Made by a program: the position numbers and the translations under genes
NCBI GenBank assembly: GCA_034659015.1
Contig: JAYEGL010000017.1
Span: 1 to 64,000 of the forward strand
Direction of reading: 5' to 3'
Length of the DNA: 64,000 bases
Source of the DNA: Maricaulis sp034659015
GTDB lineage: Bacteria > Pseudomonadota > Alphaproteobacteria > Caulobacterales > Maricaulaceae
In this document: piece after piece, positions 63,191 through 64,000 of the stretch
How the letters are laid out: each line of letters opens with the position of its first letter
How positions within the stretch are numbered: the first letter of the stretch is position 1
The notes under the pieces: model-generated
Told to the model about the DNA's origin: nothing
The model's input: only the letters and a program-made list of their open reading frames with translations
Databases searched by the model: none

Positions 63191-64000
63191 GGCTCGGCCG
63201 CCTCTCCGCCGTCTGCAGCCGGATCGATCGCGGCGTAGACCGGCGTGTGTTCCGGCGGACGATTGTGTTCCAGCCGGTATTCGAGCGCCGCCTGCTCTGC
63301 CTCGCTCGGACGCAGATCGAGAGCCCGGCGCCACTGGAAACCGGCCTCGAGAAAGCGGCCGACCTGCCAGTAGGCATCGCCGAGATGGAGGTTCGCCGTG
63401 GCACTGCCCGGATTGAGTTCGGTGGCCCGCTCCAGCTCCTGGACGGCCAGCTCGTAATGGCCCATCTGGTAGTAGGCCCAGCCCAGGCTGTCGACGACAT
63501 TGCCGTTCTCCGGCGCCATTTCGGCAGCCCGGGAGATCATCTCGAAGGCGTCCTCGACATTCTCGCCGCGATCGATCCACATATAGCCCAGATCGTTGAG
63601 CACGGTGGACTGGTCGGGCGCCAGTTCCAGGGCTTCCAGATACTCCGCCTCGGCCGCGTCCCAATCGTCCATCATCAGGAAACAGGAGGCGCGGAAATAA
63701 TGGTAGCGCCAGTCGTCGGGCAGCCCGCGCGCCTGGTTCAACTCAAGCGCCCGGCCATACAGCCCGGCAGCCGTGGCCCAGTCGCCGGAAATGCGCGCCA
63801 TGTCGGCATGCAGCAGGATCGCTTCGGGCTCGCCGGTCCGGTCCGACAGGTCGCGCGCGGCGGCGTAGGCGGTGTCGACCTGGCCAAGCGTCGCCATAAG
63901 GACGATGCGGTCCACTTCCGCACCGAGCCGGAAGGGACCGTCGGGCACGGCCGCGTATTCGGCCAGGGCCAGATCGTGCAGCCCGATCCGGTCCAGCGTA
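63187..64000 (-). CDS. TPR-repeat protein, 5' part outside the window
   Basis: The reading frame is open from the stop at 63187 to the window edge, so only the C-terminal 270 residues are seen. They contain about five TPR units, clearest in LNDLGYMWIDRGENVEDAFE, VVDSLGWAYYQMGHYELAVQ and ANLHLGDAYWQVGRFLEAGF, and a short Glu/Pro-rich tail. Such proteins upstream of ispE in alphaproteobacteria are usually exported and thought to act in envelope assembly; that is from gene order memory. First gene of the TPR-ispE-GT4 operon as far as visible. Confidence 0.88.
   Translation of the reverse strand, partial: TLDRIGLHDLALAEYAAVPDGPFRLGAEVDRIVLMATLGQVDTAYAAARDLSDRTGEPEAILLHADMARISGDWATAAGLYGRALELNQARGLPDDWRYHYFRASCFLMMDDWDAAEAEYLEALELAPDQSTVLNDLGYMWIDRGENVEDAFEMISRAAEMAPENGNVVDSLGWAYYQMGHYELAVQELERATELNPGSATANLHLGDAYWQVGRFLEAGFQWRRALDLRPSEAEQAALEYRLEHNRPPEHTPVYAAIDPAADGGEAAEP

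Overview
The window reads as a chromosomal segment of a GC-rich alphaproteobacterium, most like the Caulobacterales/Maricaulales/Hyphomonadaceae group. The basis is high GC, a yqeY-dnaG-rpoD gene order divergent from carA, a primase zinc finger with the serine-substituted form I recall from alphaproteobacteria, DUF2007, DUF3775 and ELM1-type genes, and curli genes of the CsgH type. This placement is inferred from gene content, not from a database search. No rRNA or tRNA gene was recognised.

Layout. 1-270: 5' edge of an IS5-type transposase gene and a 16-bp-stem palindrome. 271-6083: a secreted serine hydrolase, then yqeY-dnaG-rpoD on the minus strand. 6454-15373: carA and carB-greA, split by a sulfotransferase-like gene, a peptide-type binding lipoprotein and a DUF2975/HTH pair. 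15471-17923: a BlaI repressor and an unusual M56-TPR-M23 fusion. 18038-24616: ELM1-like, rhodanese-like, trxB, DUF547, a TetR regulator and an aldo/keto reductase around a near-perfect operator, and a LysR gene. 24761-24928: a probable small RNA with four C-rich hairpin loops and a terminator, convergent with dps. 25608-32558: an aminotransferase, a threonine aldolase, small orphan genes, three single-domain response regulators, DUF3775 and a lipocalin. 32724-34883: uvrB, followed by a diverged copy of its own 3' end and a low-GC island (about 35006-37180) with an ImmA/IrrE peptidase, a PIN-like protein and a membrane protein.

37190-40380 is a repeat-rich zone. A tandem array has unit spacings of exactly 196, 196, 249, 249 and 249 bp built from REP-like palindromes. 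A GIY-YIG nuclease gene sits between array-type repeats, followed by an HTH protein and more repeats. 40422-47380 holds DUF4112, Pmp3, a ParA/RHH pair, tandem SpoIIAA-like paralogues, a LON-like domain protein, a START-like protein, an HTH regulator, and a globin-coupled chemoreceptor in one operon with a BLUF protein lacking the photoactive tyrosine. 47622-49375 is a curli cluster with a shared promoter-like motif. 49448-54288 holds an ATPase-domain protein, a SleB hydrolase and ppdK. 54882-58776 is glyQ-GFA-glyS, with a foreign-looking segment inside glyS. 58849-64000 holds a small membrane protein, a MITE-like element, a TrmN6-type methyltransferase, DUF2007, a polyprenyl synthase, and an operon of a TPR gene (cut by the window edge), ispE and a WecA/MraY-like transferase.

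Most genes are housekeeping: transcription, replication, repair, pyrimidine/arginine precursor supply, isoprenoid and cell-envelope synthesis, glycyl-tRNA charging. The best candidates for something undescribed are the multi-loop RNA at 24761-24928, the 249-bp array with its GIY-YIG neighbour, the curli co-regulated 179-residue protein, the low-GC ImmA/PIN island, and the low-GC segments inside glyS and dnaG.
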